Shown here piece after piece: positions 34,207 through 34,843 of a stretch of DNA of 34,843 nt; positions within the stretch are counted from its first letter, which is position 1; each line of letters begins with the position of its first letter. The DNA comes from Monosiga brevicollis MX1 (lineage: Eukaryota > Opisthokonta > Choanoflagellata > Craspedida > Salpingoecidae): the NCBI RefSeq assembly GCF_000002865.3, contig NW_001865065.1, positions 37,438-72,280 of the forward strand, in the 5' to 3' direction. The notes under the pieces were generated by a model. The model was given only the letters and a program-made list of their open reading frames with translations. It had not been told where the DNA came from and searched no databases. A program made the translations under genes and the position numbers.

Positions 34207-34442
34207 TGTTGATTGTGATCGGAGACACTTTTTCACCTGTTCATCGAGACAACTTCGGTCACGTACCAAGTGTCATCCCTTATGGTTTTACCGTTGAGAT
34301 TCGTTCTTCCGTTACAATTTCCGTTGCATTTTCCTTCTCCTCAACGGTGAGTCCCCACCCTTCCTCATTCCTCGCATGCGCTGCCATTTATTGATGCGTG
34401 AACCATCTCACCTTGCCTTTCTTTTCTTTGCGTGCAGCCATT
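33882..34442. promoter_or_regulatory. Divergent spacer between the VWA/NDK gene and the zinc-finger gene
   Basis: 561 bp that should drive both genes. It contains an alternating CG run followed by (GA)n (about 34110-34139) and then a (GT)n tract (34162-34199), which could form Z-DNA (inference). A GTGAGT donor at about 34348 and a CGTGCAG acceptor at 34437 suggest a 5' untranslated exon of the zinc-finger gene, as no in-phase coding exon could be joined. Confidence 0.5.
34110..34201. repeat. Adjacent (GC)n, (GA)n and (GT)n microsatellites
   Basis: A short alternating gcgcgcgcgc run (34110-34119) is followed by GA repeats (to about 34139), an AT-rich break and about 19 GT repeats (34162-34199). 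It lies between two divergent genes. Confidence 0.95.
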
Positions 34443-34843
34443 ATGGCGACTCCTTCTCCGGTGTCTTGTGCAATCTGCAACATGCTTGTCTCGGATTCCA
34501 ATGAGCAACGCCATGTTCAAACGCACCATTCCACTCCACCCGATCTCCGCCGCCCTTCCGAGTGCTTTCCTTCTCTGAACTGGATTGACTGTCCTGCGCC
34601 AGGATGTGTGTGCTCAATGCGCAAGGGCGATCCGCTGATGGCGCACTACATTGAAAGCCATCCTGTACATGCCAACGAAAATTTGACCACCTTTTTTCCC
34701 AGCGCTGTTTGCTGCGACTGCGGCCACTGGTCCTTTAATCGCGTCTGCGCCAAAAGGCATCGCTCTATGAAGCATCGTGATGCAATAACGCATCCCCCCA
34801 AGGTCAGCTCCCGCGTCTTCGTGCTCGGACATGCACTACGCAC
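34443..34843 (+). CDS. C2H2 zinc-finger protein, 5' part only (runs off the right edge)
   Basis: From ATG 34443 the frame stays open to the window end (133 codons). Three C2H2-type fingers can be read. One begins CAICNMLV with Cys at about 9 and 12 and His at about 24 and 28. A second spans CPAPGC...MAHYIESH. A third spans CCDCGHW...KRHRSMKH with C-x2-C-x12-H-x4-H spacing. The linkers are irregular, unlike TGEKP-type transcription factors. Such N-terminal C2H2 clusters also occur in non-LTR retrotransposons and in DNA- or RNA-binding regulators, so the identity is open. A GTCAGC at 34802 could be a splice donor, in which case only 34443-34801 is coding. The CGTGCAG acceptor just upstream suggests that a 5' UTR exon precedes the start codon. 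Confidence 0.6.
   Translation, partial: MATPSPVSCAICNMLVSDSNEQRHVQTHHSTPPDLRRPSECFPSLNWIDCPAPGCVCSMRKGDPLMAHYIESHPVHANENLTTFFPSAVCCDCGHWSFNRVCAKRHRSMKHRDAITHPPKVSSRVFVLGHALR

Overview
The window looks like nuclear DNA of a unicellular eukaryote close to animals, most likely a choanoflagellate. This is inferred from three things. Most recognisable genes have GT-AG introns, typically about 80-150 nt but from 42 nt to several hundred. Coding exons are GC-rich with GC-ending codons. Several products match animal-type families: a full-length VPS15 with the human-like N-terminus MGNQ, a centriolin-like LRR/coiled-coil protein, a VWA3-like protein and CZIB. No virus, bacterial insertion sequence, CRISPR array, rRNA or tRNA was recognised. 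One run of N (23324-23486) marks an assembly gap.

Layout from left to right. 1-1474 is mostly (GA)n microsatellite with an 18-bp minisatellite. 1475-2110 (+) is a two-exon CZIB/DUF866 gene that has lost both CxxC zinc motifs. 2612-4463 (-) is a three-exon Fpg/Nei-family DNA glycosylase with Val at position 2 and a C-terminal SAP domain. 5538-6585 (+) is a three-exon DUF2062 membrane protein. 7699-9514 (+) is ornithine decarboxylase, with an optional basic N-terminal exon. 10491-18513 (+) is VPS15/PIK3R4, reconstructed here as about 32 exons encoding about 1,396 residues (kinase, HEAT, WD40). 19099-21987 (-) is a two-exon centriolin-like protein. 21988-26380 is repeat-rich and gene-poor, with one weak two-exon candidate (24527-24950, -). 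26381-26617 (+) is a two-exon, 50-residue single-pass membrane protein. 26684-28154 (+) is a five-exon bacterial-type ROK fructokinase. 28581-33881 (-) is a 13-exon gene joining the end of a VWA3-like domain, tudor-like DUF4537 segments and a degenerate nucleoside diphosphate kinase fold. 34443 to the right edge (+) is the start of a C2H2 zinc-finger gene.

The genes do not form one pathway. VPS15 and the centriolin-like gene are convergent (585 bp apart), as are CZIB and the glycosylase (501 bp) and the kinase and the VWA/NDK gene (426 bp). The glycosylase and DUF2062 genes are divergent, and so are the VWA/NDK and zinc-finger genes, the latter across a 561-bp spacer holding (GA)n and (GT)n tracts. 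The main points of interest are the lost zinc ligands in CZIB, the Val2-SAP glycosylase with in-frame tandem splice acceptors, the VWA3/NDK fusion, the intron-bearing bacterial-type ROK kinase, and a tiny membrane-protein gene packed 66 bp upstream of it. All exon models come from reading splice signals, phase and family similarity by eye; no alignment or transcript data were available.
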